Shown: positions 5,901 to 5,954 of the stretch, in pieces
Numbering within the stretch: position 1 is the first letter of the stretch
How the letters are laid out: each line of letters begins with the position of its first letter
Source: Actinotalea sp.
GTDB lineage: Bacteria; Actinomycetota; Actinomycetes; Actinomycetales; Cellulomonadaceae
Assembly: GCA_014360395.1 (NCBI GenBank)
Contig: JACIXM010000264.1
Location: forward strand, 1 to 5,954
DNA: 5,954 nucleotides
Reading direction: 5' to 3'
Program-made: the position numbers and the translations under genes
The notes under the pieces: model-generated
What the model saw: the letters and a program-made list of their open reading frames with translations, nothing else
Databases searched by the model: none
What the model was told of the DNA's origin: nothing

Positions 5901-5954
5901 TCACCTGGTGGGCCTGGACACCACGGCCGCGGCGGGCGAGGAGCTCCTGTGGTC
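2929..5954 (+). CDS. BTAD/SARP-type regulator fused to nSTAND1 NTPase, membrane helix and WD40-like propeller (C-terminus off the right edge)
   Basis: The gene is open from ATG 2929 to the window end, at least 1008 residues. Domains in order: OmpR/SARP-type winged helix (about 1-86, IQVLGPLRV through TPTGYRLLVD); BTAD helical repeats (about 90-240); nSTAND1 NTPase starting at CPYKGLAAYD (254-263). The NTPase has Walker A GPSGSGKSS (294-302), Walker B VVAVDQMEELF (343-353), AVRAD (382-386), GPLPLLSHAL (448-457) and its winged helix ending IAHEALVNAWPRLRSWLDE (557-575). An arginine-rich coiled segment (about 640-662), one membrane helix (about 663-682) and repeats such as VALSPDGSRVAV (886-897) follow. 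Positive-inside charges put DNA-binding and NTPase parts in the cytoplasm and the propeller outside. STAND proteins are ATP-driven switches; BTAD proteins regulate transcription. A one-chain sensor and regulator is inferred; its ligand is unknown. It is divergent from the small membrane protein gene. Confidence 0.92.
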   Translation, partial: MSIQVLGPLRVTGATLLSPRERTVLAVLVLRAGTAVSPEEIADALWGEHLPATWPKQVQAAVSRVRRVVGPDHVVTTPTGYRLLVDADASDAWRFEEEVLRGRLHAARGEPDRAVSAFVRALALWDGPAYAELGDWEPGRAEAERLAEVRRTVEEDLLEARLAVGEHRRVAADAEVAVSADPLRERRWAALCLAQYRCGRQADALATLRRARRTLAEDLGVDLGPDLVRLEHDVLHQDPGLAPGEAPTRASDICPYKGLAAYDASDHAVFYGRDEEIRACLERLTVTPLLVLTGPSGSGKSSLLRAGVLAALERRGRRTVVVVPGAHPLATIDAALAREAGGVVAVDQMEELFLLQHDEDEVAACCRRLVDAVADGTTVLIAVRADQVSGLRTVPALGDLAERGLHLVAPLQGEALRAAIEGPAAAAGLRLEHGLVDLLLRDVAGQAGPLPLLSHALAETWRRRDGAVLTVEAYEESGGIAGAVARSAERLYENLRASDRYLCRSLLLRLVVPAPDGIATRRRLPLSSLGHEPGRERVLAELVGARLLTADRGTVEIAHEALVNAWPRLRSWLDEEGAGLRVMRHLVASAEGWEALGRPVSELYRGARLDATLEWRAATGADLTETEAAFLESSVRMRAREADEAQTRLRREARQARRLRGLLVASAVLLAVSLVATGLAVGSSDRATDRAAAARAARDEAQLAALVSTSLTLRSTDRSVAALLAVEAHHRWPESAGSLSALLGTFAASQGFLGHTWVGEKIDYVGAGLAGALLPGGRTAVVGLGGGAEPVVLDLETGDVDDRFGEITLPGGPGSAIRISADGSVAVHYTVGSPRTRCWFRRDPLELRPFDPAGRPPGCATVTTYDVVSGAVVQGPVVLPWSAGEVALSPDGSRVAVTNVEDGSALVIDARSGRVLGLVPALPSPALTDWGSGGVAFGSDGALWLGSAAGPVRQVDPSTGQVLRTVEAPELSSNTNLWAGPDGLVVGTGHRHLVGLDTTAAAGEELLW

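Overview
The window is very GC-rich and its genes use almost only G- or C-ending codons. Together with a BTAD/SARP-type regulator fused to an nSTAND1 NTPase, this points to an actinobacterium; the genus cannot be read from the sequence. There are five protein-coding genes, two of them cut by the window edges. I see no RNA genes, insertion sequences or CRISPR arrays. No gene-free stretch exceeds about 160 bases.

Left part (1-1431): on the minus strand is the N-terminal 342 residues of a NuoL/DabB-type proton-conducting membrane protein. Its sequence looks more like the DabB subunit of inorganic-carbon (CO2/bicarbonate) pumps than NuoL of complex I. A small winged-helix regulator is divergent from it across about 60 bases. 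That spacer holds a perfect 10-bp palindrome between the likely -35 and -10 regions of the regulator, so a local autoregulated switch over both genes is plausible.

Middle (1438-2268): a complete TSUP (TauE/SafE-like) permease, convergent with the regulator and ending 6 bases from it. Both the regulator and the permease have a TANNNT box exactly 7 bases before a GTG codon and no Shine-Dalgarno sequence, which suggests leaderless transcripts. The stretch 2282-2428 holds nothing I can assign with confidence.

Right part (2429-5954): an unrecognised 131-residue single-pass membrane protein carrying a duplicated motif is divergent from a very large regulator of at least 1008 residues. The regulator runs winged helix, BTAD, nSTAND1 NTPase, one membrane helix, then a WD40-like beta-propeller that should lie outside the cell. 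The 104-base divergent spacer is unusually structured. It has an 11-bp-period array of YCGGTAY-like heptamers (SARP-box geometry), followed by two GGTC-NN-GACC palindromes exactly 21 bp apart that overlap the -35 and -10 of the regulator promoter. I read this as a candidate self-regulated transmembrane signalling unit, with the regulator as sensor, switch and DNA-binding protein in one chain and the small membrane protein as its target or partner. This last interpretation is inference.
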